NCBI GenBank assembly: GCA_040904925.1
Contig: JBBDSP010000030.1
Span: 5,038 to 69,037 of the forward strand
From: Gracilimonas sp040904925
GTDB lineage: Bacteria; Bacteroidota; Rhodothermia; Balneolales; Balneolaceae
DNA length: 64,000 bases
Reading direction: 5' to 3'
Both the position numbers and the translations under genes were made by a program. This document shows positions 34,402 to 42,884 of this stretch, piece after piece; the stretch's first letter is position 1; each line of letters begins with the position of its first letter. A model generated the notes under the pieces. That model worked only from the letters and a program-made list of their open reading frames with translations. It ran no database searches and had not been told where the DNA came from.

Positions 34402-35442
34402 CTAATCCTGCTTTATCTCTACCACTTTTTGATTTACATACCATGTAGTGGCCATTATACCTAATCCAATGCTGATGTAGTAACTTATGATCCTCCAGAG
34501 AAAAACTGCTAATCCTACAAAACCCTCCCTTGAGATCAATGGTCCCTGGAAGAGTACAAATAATCCTTCTACCCCTCCACTTCCTCCCGGAGTAGGAACA
34601 ACTAAGAAGGCCAGATTCATTGCTAAACTCCGCAATACGGAAAGTACTTCGGGAGCCGGTAACAGACTAAGAACTACAATGGTTGGTAGTGCAATCCTCG
34701 CCAGCCACGACATCGTTGAAAGGAAAAAAGCTTTGGCTAAAAAGCTAAAAGGCTTCTTTCTAAGCTGGTGTGCATATTCTTCCAGATTTTCAGCCTCAAC
34801 TTCGATCTTGTCACTCATTTTTCGAAGTACAGGGAGTTTAAATACCACCTTAACTACCTTCTTTATGGCCGCAGGATTTTTAAGCACTCCATAGGCCAGT
34901 ACTCCCGCATAACTCAATAATCCTACATATAATAAGCCCATGGAAACATCCCCAACCAAACCAACCTCTGAGGGAACCACTTCATAAAAAATACCGGCAA
35001 AAAGCAGAATTGGTATAGCCATTGCAAACCATAGTTGGTCAAGAAGAACGCCGTATAAAATAATCGCTCCGGCATCACCTAACTTCAGGCCTTCTTTGGT
35101 CATCGCGTAGGTTGCCATCGGTGCTCCGCCTATAGTAGATGGAGTCACGGCAGAAGTAAAATCCCAGGCAAGAACTACTCGAACAGATGCTAACCAATCC
35201 AGTTTTTTTTCTGAAAGAAACCGAATTTTAGCAGACGAAAACCATACCCTCAGCAGAGATACTACCACTGCAATCACCAATCCCGGCAGTCTTTTTGGGG
35301 CAAGGTGCTCCAGCACTCCGGGTGTATAGGTCCAGTAAATAACACCCGCCATAGTTGCTAAACTCAATCCTATGGAAATGACCAGATATTTCCTGGAAAG
35401 CAAAGACTGTGGTTGTTTAATATGTGTTGTTTCGCTGCTCAA
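34402..35442 (-). CDS. Flippase-like domain protein (YbhN/LPG synthase membrane domain family)
   Basis: 346 residues with about seven or eight hydrophobic helices. WDFTSAVTPSTIGGAPMATY is the family motif between early helices, and FLVVPTPGGSGGVEGLFVLF near residue 285 is the second signature. This domain corresponds to the membrane half of lysylphosphatidylglycerol synthase and to UPF0104 proteins; some members are flippases, others are of unknown role. It is followed 1 bp later by radA, which is probably co-transcribed. The 3' half of the fba gene's terminator lies just upstream. Confidence 0.82.
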   Translation of the reverse strand: MSSETTHIKQPQSLLSRKYLVISIGLSLATMAGVIYWTYTPGVLEHLAPKRLPGLVIAVVVSLLRVWFSSAKIRFLSEKKLDWLASVRVVLAWDFTSAVTPSTIGGAPMATYAMTKEGLKLGDAGAIILYGVLLDQLWFAMAIPILLFAGIFYEVVPSEVGLVGDVSMGLLYVGLLSYAGVLAYGVLKNPAAIKKVVKVVFKLPVLRKMSDKIEVEAENLEEYAHQLRKKPFSFLAKAFFLSTMSWLARIALPTIVVLSLLPAPEVLSVLRSLAMNLAFLVVPTPGGSGGVEGLFVLFQGPLISREGFVGLAVFLWRIISYYISIGLGIMATTWYVNQKVVEIKQD

Positions 35443-35473
35443 ATAATTATCGCTAAATCAGGATGGCTTAGAT

Positions 35474-35507
35474 AAAAAAAGCCTTACAGGAAATTACCTG
35501 TAAGGCT
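35474..35507 (-). terminator. Intrinsic terminator of the aldolase gene
   Basis: An 11 bp perfect stem (AGCCTTACAGG/CCTGTAAGGCT) with a 6 nt loop, followed on the minus strand by T6. It lies 19 bp past the fba stop. Confidence 0.85.
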
Positions 35508-35525
35508 GTAATTATTTTTTACTTT

Positions 35526-36602
35526 TCAGGCTAGTGTGATCTCATCATTGAGATAAACATCCTGAATCATATTCAGCAGTTTTACTCCTTCTTTCAATGG
35601 CCGCTGAAATGCTTTTCGACCACTGATAAGTCCCATACCACCGGCTCGCTTATTAATAATAGCTGTTTTTACAGCATCAGCGAAATCATTTTTACCGGAA
35701 GCTCCACCTGAATTGATCAGGCCGGCACGCCCCATAAAGCAATTTGCAACCTGATAACGGGTAAGGTCGATCGGGTGATCAGAGGCGAGCTCAGAATAAA
35801 TACGGTCATCCAGTTTTCCGTAGCTTGAATCGCCGGAATTCAACGCTTTGTATCCGCCATTGTTTGTAGGCTGTTTTTGTTTGATGATATCCGCACCTAA
35901 TGTAGTTCCGATATGATTCGCTTGTCCTGTAAGATCAGCAGAAGAATGATAATCAACGCCATCTACTTTAAATGCACTGTTTCGGGTATAGCACCACAAT
36001 ATTGTTGCCATGCCTAATTCATGTGCGTAAGCAAAAGCCTGTGCAACTTCCTGAATTTGTCGGTTAGACTCTTCAGAACCGAAGTATATCGTGGCACCAA
36101 CTGCTGCAGCTCCCATATCATAAGCCTGATCAATAGTGCCAAACATGATCTGATCGTAATTGTTTGGATAAGTCAACAGTTCATTGTGATTGATCTTAAC
36201 AATGAAAGGAATTTTATGTGCGTATTTTCTTGAAACTGAAGCAAGGGCTCCAAAAGTTGAAGCTACTCCGTTACATCCTGCTTCCATAGCTAAATTCACA
36301 ATGTGATCAGGATCAAAGTAATCCGGATTCTTGGCGAAAGACGCACCTGCTGAGTGCTCAATTCCCTGATCTACAGGCAAGATCGAAACAAAACCTGTTC
36401 CTCCTAGTCGTCCGTTATTCAGTAACCTTTGTAAATTTTGAAGTACCCTGTTATTTCGGTCGGAATGATACCAAACATCATCCACATAATTTCCGGATGG
36501 CTGAATCAAACGATCGGTACTAATGGTCTTACATTTGTGTTCAAGAAGATCAGAAGCTTCATCTCCCAGCAGTTCTTCAATACTGTTAATTCCAAGTGAC
36601 AT
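35526..36602 (-). CDS. fbaB: Class I fructose-bisphosphate aldolase (FbaB/DhnA type)
   Basis: 358 residues. The Schiff-base lysine region is IPFIVKINHNELLTYPN, and GTGG-like loops AAAVGATIYFGSEESNR and GRAGLINSGGASGKNDF with GLISGRKAFQRPL fit the archaeal-type class I aldolase (DhnA) family. It cleaves fructose-1,6-bisphosphate without a metal. No class II aldolase is in the window. Upstream is the 371 bp spacer to hsp20, which is divergently oriented. The presence of pgk and pyk nearby is not operonic. Confidence 0.93.
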   Translation of the reverse strand: MSLGINSIEELLGDEASDLLEHKCKTISTDRLIQPSGNYVDDVWYHSDRNNRVLQNLQRLLNNGRLGGTGFVSILPVDQGIEHSAGASFAKNPDYFDPDHIVNLAMEAGCNGVASTFGALASVSRKYAHKIPFIVKINHNELLTYPNNYDQIMFGTIDQAYDMGAAAVGATIYFGSEESNRQIQEVAQAFAYAHELGMATILWCYTRNSAFKVDGVDYHSSADLTGQANHIGTTLGADIIKQKQPTNNGGYKALNSGDSSYGKLDDRIYSELASDHPIDLTRYQVANCFMGRAGLINSGGASGKNDFADAVKTAIINKRAGGMGLISGRKAFQRPLKEGVKLLNMIQDVYLNDEITLA

Positions 36603-36973
36603 AATTATTTTTCTCTTTTTAAATTTGTTTTCATGAGTGAGTAAGTGGGCTGAAAATATAAGCCTAAATGAGGGAAATGGCTAAAGAGAAGTTTCAGGAA
36701 TTTATAAGACTTGCAAAGGGTGGGATGAAAACTATTTCTAAAATAACTCGAATTATTTTAAAAGCTCACAATGAATTAAGTTTCCCAAGCTGACTTTTTT
36801 ACAAACGGTTTGTCATTTTGTAAATATCCGGCTTAAAAAATGTCAGGCTGAATATGAACGCTAATTATTTGGCACAGGATTTGTGAATATCACTTTGTCG
36901 AACATTAGTGTCGATTTGGGTTATACCCTATGATCTTTAAATCAAAATAATCATTTAAAAGGAGGACAAACCT
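36603..36973. other. Divergent spacer between fbaB and hsp20
   Basis: No gene is visible in these 371 bp. It contains the promoter regions of both flanking genes. Visible items are a near-palindrome ACAAACGGTTTGT (36801-36813), a TGGCAC-N5-TTGT sequence (36870-36885) and an AAAAGGAGGA Shine-Dalgarno just before hsp20 (36957-36966). I see no CIRCE-like or RpoH-like site that I can support. Confidence 0.5.
36870..36885 (+). promoter_or_regulatory. Sigma54-like -24/-12 sequence upstream of hsp20 (weak)
   Basis: TGGCAC followed after 5 bp by TTGTG reproduces the -24 GG and the spacing of sigma54 promoters, but the invariant GC of the -12 element is GT. It lies 89 bp before the hsp20 ATG. It could be chance. 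Confidence 0.25.
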
Positions 36974-37432
36974 ATGTTGATGCGAACAAACACAAGTACA
37001 CCAACTCTTTGGAATAACAACACAGCAACTTCACCTCTCAAAATATCTAATTGGATAGATGAGGTATTTGAAGATGCCTTGAACTGGCCAAGAGCTACTG
37101 CTTCAGGCTTTGTTCCGGAGCTTAACGTATATGAAACCGACAAAGAGTTTGAAGTCTCGGCTGCTCTTCCCGGAATGAGCAAAGATGATATCGAAATCAA
37201 CTTTAATTCCGGTGCTCTTACCATCAGTGGGGAGCGAAAAATAGAACAAGAAGAAAATGGCAGAAGATACCATCGCATTGAAAGTCGGTTTGGTAAATTC
37301 AGCCGTTCATTGACGCTGCCTGGTGATATGATCGATCGGGAGAAGATCACTGCTAAATATGAAAACGGCGTGCTTAACATCACTATTCCAAAAGTGAAAG
37401 AAAAAGCAGCCAAAAAGATCAAAGTGATGTAG
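36974..37432 (+). CDS. Small heat-shock protein Hsp20/alpha-crystallin
   Basis: 152 residues. The alpha-crystallin domain covers about residues 45-145: PELNVYETDKEFEVSAALPG, MSKDDIEINFNSGALTISGE, RRYHRIESRFGKFSRSLTLP and KYENGVLNITIPK (the A-x-x-x-n-GVL strand motif). The C-terminal tail lacks a clear IxI tail motif. It forms oligomers that hold unfolded proteins. It carries a perfect Shine-Dalgarno (AAAAGGAGGA) and is monocistronic with a terminator afterwards. Strong translation initiation fits an inducible chaperone. Confidence 0.95.
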   Translation: MLMRTNTSTPTLWNNNTATSPLKISNWIDEVFEDALNWPRATASGFVPELNVYETDKEFEVSAALPGMSKDDIEINFNSGALTISGERKIEQEENGRRYHRIESRFGKFSRSLTLPGDMIDREKITAKYENGVLNITIPKVKEKAAKKIKVM

Positions 37433-37458
37433 AATGAAGTACATAGTGTTTTTAATGA

Positions 37459-37489
37459 AAGCCGTGGACCAAAAATCCCGGCTTTTTTA
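37459..37489 (+). terminator. Probable intrinsic terminator of hsp20
   Basis: AAGCCG/CGGCTT stem with an internal TGG...CC pairing region and six Ts on the plus strand, 26 bp after the stop codon. Confidence 0.65.
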
Positions 37490-37591
37490 GTTTCAATAAT
37501 TATTACTCATCCTGCTAATAGGACTTTTAAGAAATACACGATAAATCTTTATCTTCATTTCTAAATTTCATTAATAGATCGTTCACCAGAA

Positions 37592-38581
37592 ATGAACATA
37601 GATTCCATCCAGTTACCTGATCAGCCTTTATTTTTAGCACCTATGGAGGATGTCACAGATTCTCCCTTTCGGCAAATATGTCGAAAAAAAGGGGCTGATA
37701 TTGTATTCACTGAGTTTATCAGTTCTGAGGCACTGATCCGTGATTCCGATATTGCCATGCATAAAATGGACTTTGATGAGATGGAGCGTCCCTTTGGAGT
37801 TCAAATTTTTGGCGGGCGTGAAGAAGCCATGGAGGGTGCTGCAAAAGTAGCCGAGAGCAATAATCCGGACCTGGTCGACATCAATTTTGGATGCCCTGTT
37901 TACAAGGTTGTCAAAAAGGGAGCCGGAGCCGGATGCCTGAAAGACCTCAGCATGATGGAGCGAATGGCCGGCACCGTAGTTGACGCCGTTAAAAATAAAC
38001 CTGTAACCGTTAAAACCCGCCTTGGCTGGGATGACAGCACCATCAAAATACAAGAAGTCGCCTTGATGCTTCAGAAGCTTGGAGTGAAGGCTCTAACAGT
38101 TCACGCCAGAACCCGAGCCCAAAAGTACAAAGGCGATGCACGATGGGAATGGCTCAAAAAACTCAAAAACACACCAGGACTTGAAATTCCTATCATAGGA
38201 AATGGAGACGTGACTTCACCCGAATTAGCCAAAAAGATGTTTGATGAAACCGGCGTTGATGGGGTGATGATCGGACGAGGAGCCATTGGAAATCCCTGGA
38301 TCTTCGAACGCACCCGCCATTATCTCGAAACAGGTGAACTTCTACCCGAGCCATCAGTTCGCGAGCGTGTTGAATTATGTGCTGAACAACTTCGACTTTC
38401 CGTTAAACATCAGGGAGAGCGATATGGGGTCATCATCATGAAAAAACACTACGGCCAGTATCTGAAAGGAATCCGGAATGGGAAAAATCTGCGCATGGAA
38501 TTGATGAAACATGATGAAATGGATCCAATCCTGGAACTACTGCTCAATTTTGATGAGACAGAAGTGCACGCAATGGCTTAA
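37592..38581 (+). CDS. dus: tRNA-dihydrouridine synthase (DusB family)
   Basis: 329 residues. LAPMEDVTDSPFRQICRKKG near the N-terminus is the Dus FMN-binding start, followed by EFISSEALIR, the catalytic cysteine in GAGAGCLKDL, KTRLGWDD, VHARTRAQKYKGDARW and GNGDVTSPE, then GRGAIGNPWIF. The C-terminal helical tRNA-binding domain includes KKHYGQYLKGI. It reduces uridines in the tRNA D-loop. It stands 159 bp after hsp20, and no fis gene is adjacent as in E. coli dusB-fis. Confidence 0.94.
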   Translation: MNIDSIQLPDQPLFLAPMEDVTDSPFRQICRKKGADIVFTEFISSEALIRDSDIAMHKMDFDEMERPFGVQIFGGREEAMEGAAKVAESNNPDLVDINFGCPVYKVVKKGAGAGCLKDLSMMERMAGTVVDAVKNKPVTVKTRLGWDDSTIKIQEVALMLQKLGVKALTVHARTRAQKYKGDARWEWLKKLKNTPGLEIPIIGNGDVTSPELAKKMFDETGVDGVMIGRGAIGNPWIFERTRHYLETGELLPEPSVRERVELCAEQLRLSVKHQGERYGVIIMKKHYGQYLKGIRNGKNLRMELMKHDEMDPILELLLNFDETEVHAMA

Positions 38582-38725
38582 AGGTATAAGATGAAGTGAT
38601 TATTGATAAGTGATAAAGTGTTCCTTAGCAAATTAGTCATTCATAATTTACTTTAACACTCACCATTCTTTGAATCTTTTAGGGCAATAAGCCGTATTCA
38701 GTCAAAACTAATTGAATATCAGATC

Positions 38726-38932
38726 ATGTTTACCCGATTGACCCGTCTCTTTAATTCTTTCCTTGGAGCTTCTGCAATTGCTGCGGCTCCTTTAAAAGCT
38801 ATTACAGGAATTGTTGTAAGTTTGATCATCCCATATCTACTATACGCCTTTCTTGGTGGTTTTGGAATTGCCCTCGCTTTAGTTGGTTTAATATGGGGTG
38901 CTGTATGGTTATCTAGGAAGAATGATCAGTAA
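38726..38932 (+). CDS. Small hydrophobic protein, probably membrane-bound
   Basis: 68 residues. The middle (about 20-60) is strongly hydrophobic (AAAPLKAITGIVVSLIIPYL, FGIALALVGLIWGAVWL), likely two helices or one long one, with a basic N-terminus and a charged tail. I do not recognise the family. Its ATG is followed by reasonable codon usage and it occupies a spacer of about 370 bp between dus and serS, so it is plausible as a real gene. No Shine-Dalgarno is seen. Confidence 0.45.
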   Translation: MFTRLTRLFNSFLGASAIAAAPLKAITGIVVSLIIPYLLYAFLGGFGIALALVGLIWGAVWLSRKNDQ

Positions 38933-38949
38933 TACGGATTTCTTAAATA

Positions 38950-40218
38950 CTATAAGTAATCTCTTCCGAAGAACGGTTTCAACACTTCCGGAACTCTAAC
39001 CTTTCCATTCTCTTCCTGATAAGCTTCCAAAATTGCAGAAACAACACGCGGTAAAGCCAATCCGGATCCATTCAGCGTGTGCAGGATCTCAATTTCTTTT
39101 TCATCTTTTCGGTATCTCAGTTGCATACGACGCGCCTGAAAACTTTCGAAATTTGAGCAGGAACTTACTTCGAGCCAGCGTTGCTGACCGGGACTCCAAA
39201 CCTCAAGGTCATATTTTTTACTTTGAGTAAAACCCATATCCCCTGTACACATCAATAGCGTACGGTATGGTAGTTCCAGCGCTTCAAGTAATCCTTCAGC
39301 ATGCTCACGTAGGCTTTCCAACTCACCATAGGATTCTTCCGGTTTCACAATTTTAACCAATTCCACTTTATCAAATTGATGTAGGCGATTTAACCCGCGA
39401 ACATCTTTTCCGTAAGAACCTGCTTCCCGTCTCCAGCATGGAGTATGACACACATATTTTTTGGGAATGTCTTTGTTTTCAATGATCTCATCCCGGTGAA
39501 AATTAGTCACCGGAACTTCAGCTGTTGGGATGTTGAAAAATCCATCACGGGGAATTTCATACATCATGTCTTCTTTATCAGGAATCTGTCCGGTTCCACG
39601 GGCTGAATCTTCATTCACAAAATAGGGAGCCTGCATTTCCGTATATCCGGCTTTAATGGCTTCATTGATAAAATAGTTGATCAATGCACGCTGAAGCTGT
39701 GCCACTCCTGCAACATAAAATGGAAATCCTGCTCCGGTTACTTTTACTCCGCGTTCAAAATCAACCCAGCCATGGCGCTCGGTAAGCTCCCAATGAGGTT
39801 TCCGCCATTCACTCTTATCCGGTTCTCCCCAGGTTTTAAAGGTTTCATTGTCCTCTTCCGTTGCCCCAACCGGAACGCTTGGATGAGGGATATTAGGAAT
39901 TCTGTATAGCAAATTATCACGATCTATACGAAGACCTTTCACTTCTTCTTCAATTTCTTTGATCTGCTCTTTCATGGCAGAAGTTTGGTTGATGATCTTT
40001 TGAGCTTCCTCTTTCTTGCCCTGACTCATCAGCTGCCCGATCTTGCTTGACTTAGAATTGCTCTCACTGCGAAGAAGATCGCCTTCATGAACTTTTGTTC
40101 TCCAGGCTTCATCCGCAGAAAGTACTTTTTCAACCACAGAGATATCTTTTTCTCCTTTATCTTTGATTGCCTTTTCTACCTGTTCACGATTTTCCCTGAT
40201 GAAGTTGATATCAAGCAT
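38950..40218 (-). CDS. serS: Seryl-tRNA synthetase
   Basis: 422 residues. The N-terminal two-helix coiled-coil arm (about 1-110, with KIGQLMSQGKKEEAQKI) contacts tRNA-Ser. The class II catalytic core has motif 2 (HTPCWRREAGSYGKDVRGL), motif 3 (LNGSGLALPRVVSAILE) and TAEVPVTNFHRDE. It charges tRNA-Ser. All expected motifs are present; length is normal. It is monocistronic with 188 bp to the divergent lrp gene. Confidence 0.97.
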   Translation of the reverse strand: MLDINFIRENREQVEKAIKDKGEKDISVVEKVLSADEAWRTKVHEGDLLRSESNSKSSKIGQLMSQGKKEEAQKIINQTSAMKEQIKEIEEEVKGLRIDRDNLLYRIPNIPHPSVPVGATEEDNETFKTWGEPDKSEWRKPHWELTERHGWVDFERGVKVTGAGFPFYVAGVAQLQRALINYFINEAIKAGYTEMQAPYFVNEDSARGTGQIPDKEDMMYEIPRDGFFNIPTAEVPVTNFHRDEIIENKDIPKKYVCHTPCWRREAGSYGKDVRGLNRLHQFDKVELVKIVKPEESYGELESLREHAEGLLEALELPYRTLLMCTGDMGFTQSKKYDLEVWSPGQQRWLEVSSCSNFESFQARRMQLRYRKDEKEIEILHTLNGSGLALPRVVSAILEAYQEENGKVRVPEVLKPFFGRDYL

Positions 40219-40338
40219 GTTCTAAAATTATCCGGTTGAGATTTAAACCTCAAAGATAAGACGTATTCCCCTTTTTGTTACACCTTTTTTGGATGAATAA
40301 TATTTTCAAGAACACACACTATGGAAGCGCTTTTACCA

Positions 40339-40367
40339 TTGACAACCTAAATAATTAAGGTTATCAT
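40339..40367 (+). promoter_or_regulatory. Promoter of the Lrp gene with a palindrome in its spacer
   Basis: TTGACA (40339-40344) and TATCAT (40362-40367) are separated by 17 bp. The spacer contains AACCT and AGGTT arms (40344-40362) around AAATAATTA. An AT-centred palindrome over its own promoter is what an autoregulating Lrp/AsnC protein would bind. Confidence 0.45.
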
Positions 40368-40406
40368 TGATCATTCAAAGAAATTTTAGGCTTTTAGGTA
40401 ATAATT

Positions 40407-40892
40407 ATGAGTCATTTATTAGATGAAACTGATCTTACTATTCTTAATCATCTGCAGGAACATGGGCGGGCACAGCGCAATACCATTGCAGAGATCGTAA
40501 ACCTTTCTGTACCCTCTGTTTCGGAACGTATGAAAAAGCTTGAAGAGCGAGGACTTATAGAAGGATATAAAGCTATACTCAACAGTAAAAAATTTCACTT
40601 CGACATTACTGCTTTCATTTTTGTTCAGGTTGACGGTTCAGAGAACTATCAAAATTTTGTAGAAAAAGCACATGAAGAAGTTGAAATTCTCGAATGCCAC
40701 TCCATAACCGGAGATGGTTCTCACTTCCTAAAAGTTCGAACCAAAAATACCGGTTCCTTCGAAAGCCTGCTCTCCAGAATACAGGCCTGGGAAGGAGTCA
40801 GTAAAACCCGATCTAACCTGGTTTTATCAAGTTTTAAGGAAACCCGAGCTATTCCGGTTGAGCATGCCACGGAGCTTATCAAGCAACAGTAA
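40407..40892 (+). CDS. Lrp/AsnC family transcriptional regulator
   Basis: 161 residues. The N-terminal winged HTH (about 8-55: DLTILNHLQEHGRAQRNTIA, then LSVPSVSERMKKLEERGLIEGY) is followed by the RAM/ACT-like ligand domain (about 65-150, with VQVDGSENYQNF, HSITGDGSHFLKVR and the closing SFKETRAIPVEHA). Such regulators sense amino acids and often control amino-acid metabolism and their own gene. The palindrome in the promoter spacer fits autoregulation. The target is unknown; serS is divergent but no link is evident. Confidence 0.9.
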   Translation: MSHLLDETDLTILNHLQEHGRAQRNTIAEIVNLSVPSVSERMKKLEERGLIEGYKAILNSKKFHFDITAFIFVQVDGSENYQNFVEKAHEEVEILECHSITGDGSHFLKVRTKNTGSFESLLSRIQAWEGVSKTRSNLVLSSFKETRAIPVEHATELIKQQ

Positions 40893-41033
40893 GTAAATCA
40901 TTCCTCCCTACTTTACGTTTACTTGCTAAACTAAGAATGCTTAACTTACGTCATTCTGACAGTAAGAGAATCAATATTCAGCTCCCTGTTTATAAAAAGC
41001 AGGTAATAACGTTTTAATGCGATAGTATACTTT

Positions 41034-42326
41034 ATGGATCGAGAAGTTTTTCAGGAACAATATGGGTTATTAGGCACCTCTGAAGCCATGAGGCAGGTGA
41101 TCGATAAAATTATGCAAGTGGCTAAAACCGATATCACGGTGACTTTGCAAGGCGAAAGCGGAGTAGGTAAAGATGTAACCGCCCGGGCAATACATGCACT
41201 GAGCGATCGCGGTAGAAACAATTTGGTGATCGTAAACTGTGGCGCTATTCCTGAGGGAATTATTGAAAGTGAACTTTTTGGGCATGAAAAAGGAGCCTTC
41301 ACCGGAGCTGAAACTTCCCGTGAAGGATACTTTGAGAAAGCCAATGGCGGCACCATTTTTCTTGATGAGATCGGTGATACCCCAAAGAATGTGCAGGTCA
41401 AATTACTTCGGGTTCTTGAAAATGGCGAGTTTTTCAGAGTGGGGTCAAGTAAAGTTCAAACTACCGATGTGCGGGTGATCGCTGCTACAAATCAGGATCT
41501 GTGGCAAATGGTACAGGATGGGGCTTTCCGTGAAGATCTTTATTATCGGCTGGATACTGTTCAGATCAAGCTCCCCCCACTCAGAGACCGCTCAGAAGAT
41601 ATCATCCCTATTTTTCGAAAATTTGTTGAAGAATATTCTGCTAAATACGATTCTGTTTTCAAGGGCTTTTCAGATGAAGCACGTGAATTACTGATTTCCT
41701 ACCGTTGGCCTGGCAATATCAGGGAGTTGAGAAATGTAGCAGAACAATTGGTGGTGCTCGAAAAATCTCAATTCATCGACAAGGAGAAGCTTAAAAAATA
41801 CCTCAAAGGCAGACAGCATGAAGGAAGTGCCGATAATCTCCCTATGGTAGCCAACCGGCCGGCAGAGAATAACCGAACAAACTCTGATCCTGAGTTTGAC
41901 CGTAAAGACCGGGAACTCATATATCGTGCATTGGTGGAATTGAGAAATGACATTGCGGATGTAAAAAAGATGTTTGCTAATTTCCTCTACTCCACCTTTT
42001 CTGCCAAAAACTTGAAAGCACTTCCGGCTTCAGTAAAGGACGAAGTTGATAAAACAGAAGTATCGGGTGTAAATGTAAACTTGGGGGATCATGCTTCTCT
42101 TGGTATGCAATCAATGCCTGATGAACCTGATATTGAAGAGACAGAAGAATCAGAGTTAAGTGATTTCCTTCAAAACAATGAGATCCCTTCAATCGAAGAA
42201 GCCGAGAAGTTCCTAATTCAGCAAGCACTTAAACGCTTTGACGGTAACCGAAGAAAAGCCTCAGAAACACTGGGCGTTAGTGAACGAACCTTATACAGGA
42301 AATTGGATCAATATGGCTTGGAATAA
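41034..42326 (+). CDS. Sigma54-interacting Fis-family activator without receiver domain
   Basis: 430 residues. The AAA+ domain starts almost immediately: Walker A GESGVGKD (40-47), the sigma54 contact loop GAFTGA (87-92), Walker B FLDEIGD (109-115) and the R-finger region EDLYYRLDTVQIKLPPLRDR. There is no receiver, GAF or PAS domain. A linker of about 140 residues leads to a C-terminal Fis helix-turn-helix (NRRKASETLGVSERTLYRKL). Its last residues overlap the start of lptE by 14 bp. This activator-lptE order is common in Bacteroidota. Its control input is not visible and must come from other partners. Targets are unknown. Confidence 0.88.
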   Translation: MDREVFQEQYGLLGTSEAMRQVIDKIMQVAKTDITVTLQGESGVGKDVTARAIHALSDRGRNNLVIVNCGAIPEGIIESELFGHEKGAFTGAETSREGYFEKANGGTIFLDEIGDTPKNVQVKLLRVLENGEFFRVGSSKVQTTDVRVIAATNQDLWQMVQDGAFREDLYYRLDTVQIKLPPLRDRSEDIIPIFRKFVEEYSAKYDSVFKGFSDEARELLISYRWPGNIRELRNVAEQLVVLEKSQFIDKEKLKKYLKGRQHEGSADNLPMVANRPAENNRTNSDPEFDRKDRELIYRALVELRNDIADVKKMFANFLYSTFSAKNLKALPASVKDEVDKTEVSGVNVNLGDHASLGMQSMPDEPDIEETEESELSDFLQNNEIPSIEEAEKFLIQQALKRFDGNRRKASETLGVSERTLYRKLDQYGLE

Positions 42327-42828
42327 AAACTGGGTTCTCATCGTACTGTGTGTAGGATTTATATTTAGCGGATGCCTTCGCTACAGTTTTACCGGAGCTT
42401 CCATCCCTGAAGGAGTTGAAACTATATATATCCCCTTTTTTCCGGATCAATCCAACAGTGGACTTGGGGATCTGAGTGACAGGCTTAACCAGGTGCTTAT
42501 TGACCGTTTTGTAAACCAAAGCAGTCTACAGCTTGCAAATAACGAAGCTGATGCAGATGCCGTGCTCGATGGAGTGATTACTTCTTATTCAAACCGTCCA
42601 TTTAGTATTGGTGGAGACGAACAAACTGATGAAAATCAGGTTTCCATAACCGTTCAAGCAACATTCCTTTATTCTTCCAATGACGAACCTGAATGGAGTT
42701 CTTCTTTTAGCGGAAGCTTCACTTATGACCCTTCCCAGGATCCCATTGCCGGTGAAAATAACGCTGCTAACGGAGCTTTAGAGCAAATAGCCAATAATAT
42801 GTTTAATGATGCGGTAAGTAATTGGTAA
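42313..42828 (+). CDS. lptE: LptE-like LPS assembly lipoprotein
   Basis: 171 residues from the ATG at 42313; the frame continues upstream inside the activator gene but a lipoprotein signal starts here (MAWNKNWVLIVLCVGFIFSG with Cys20 after the lipobox). RYSFTGASIPEGVETIYIP and the following beta/alpha elements (ADAVLDGVITSYSNRPFSI, and GALEQIANNMFNDAVS at the end) match the LptE family in this phylum. LptE plugs the LptD barrel that inserts LPS in the outer membrane. Overlap with the sigma54 activator implies translational coupling. lptD is not in the window. Confidence 0.85.
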   Translation: MAWNKNWVLIVLCVGFIFSGCLRYSFTGASIPEGVETIYIPFFPDQSNSGLGDLSDRLNQVLIDRFVNQSSLQLANNEADADAVLDGVITSYSNRPFSIGGDEQTDENQVSITVQATFLYSSNDEPEWSSSFSGSFTYDPSQDPIAGENNAANGALEQIANNMFNDAVSNW

Positions 42829-42884
42829 TTTACTTTGATTGTAAGTCCGCTTCACTTTATTATTGCTGATCCTTAACCAAATTT

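Noticed and set aside
36955..37422. A 155-codon antisense frame over hsp20
   Set aside because: It lies entirely opposite a clearly conserved Hsp20 gene, with no family features of its own.
41051..41401. Antisense frame across the AAA+ domain of the sigma54 activator
   Set aside because: The sense strand has a full AAA+ signature, so this is a coding shadow.
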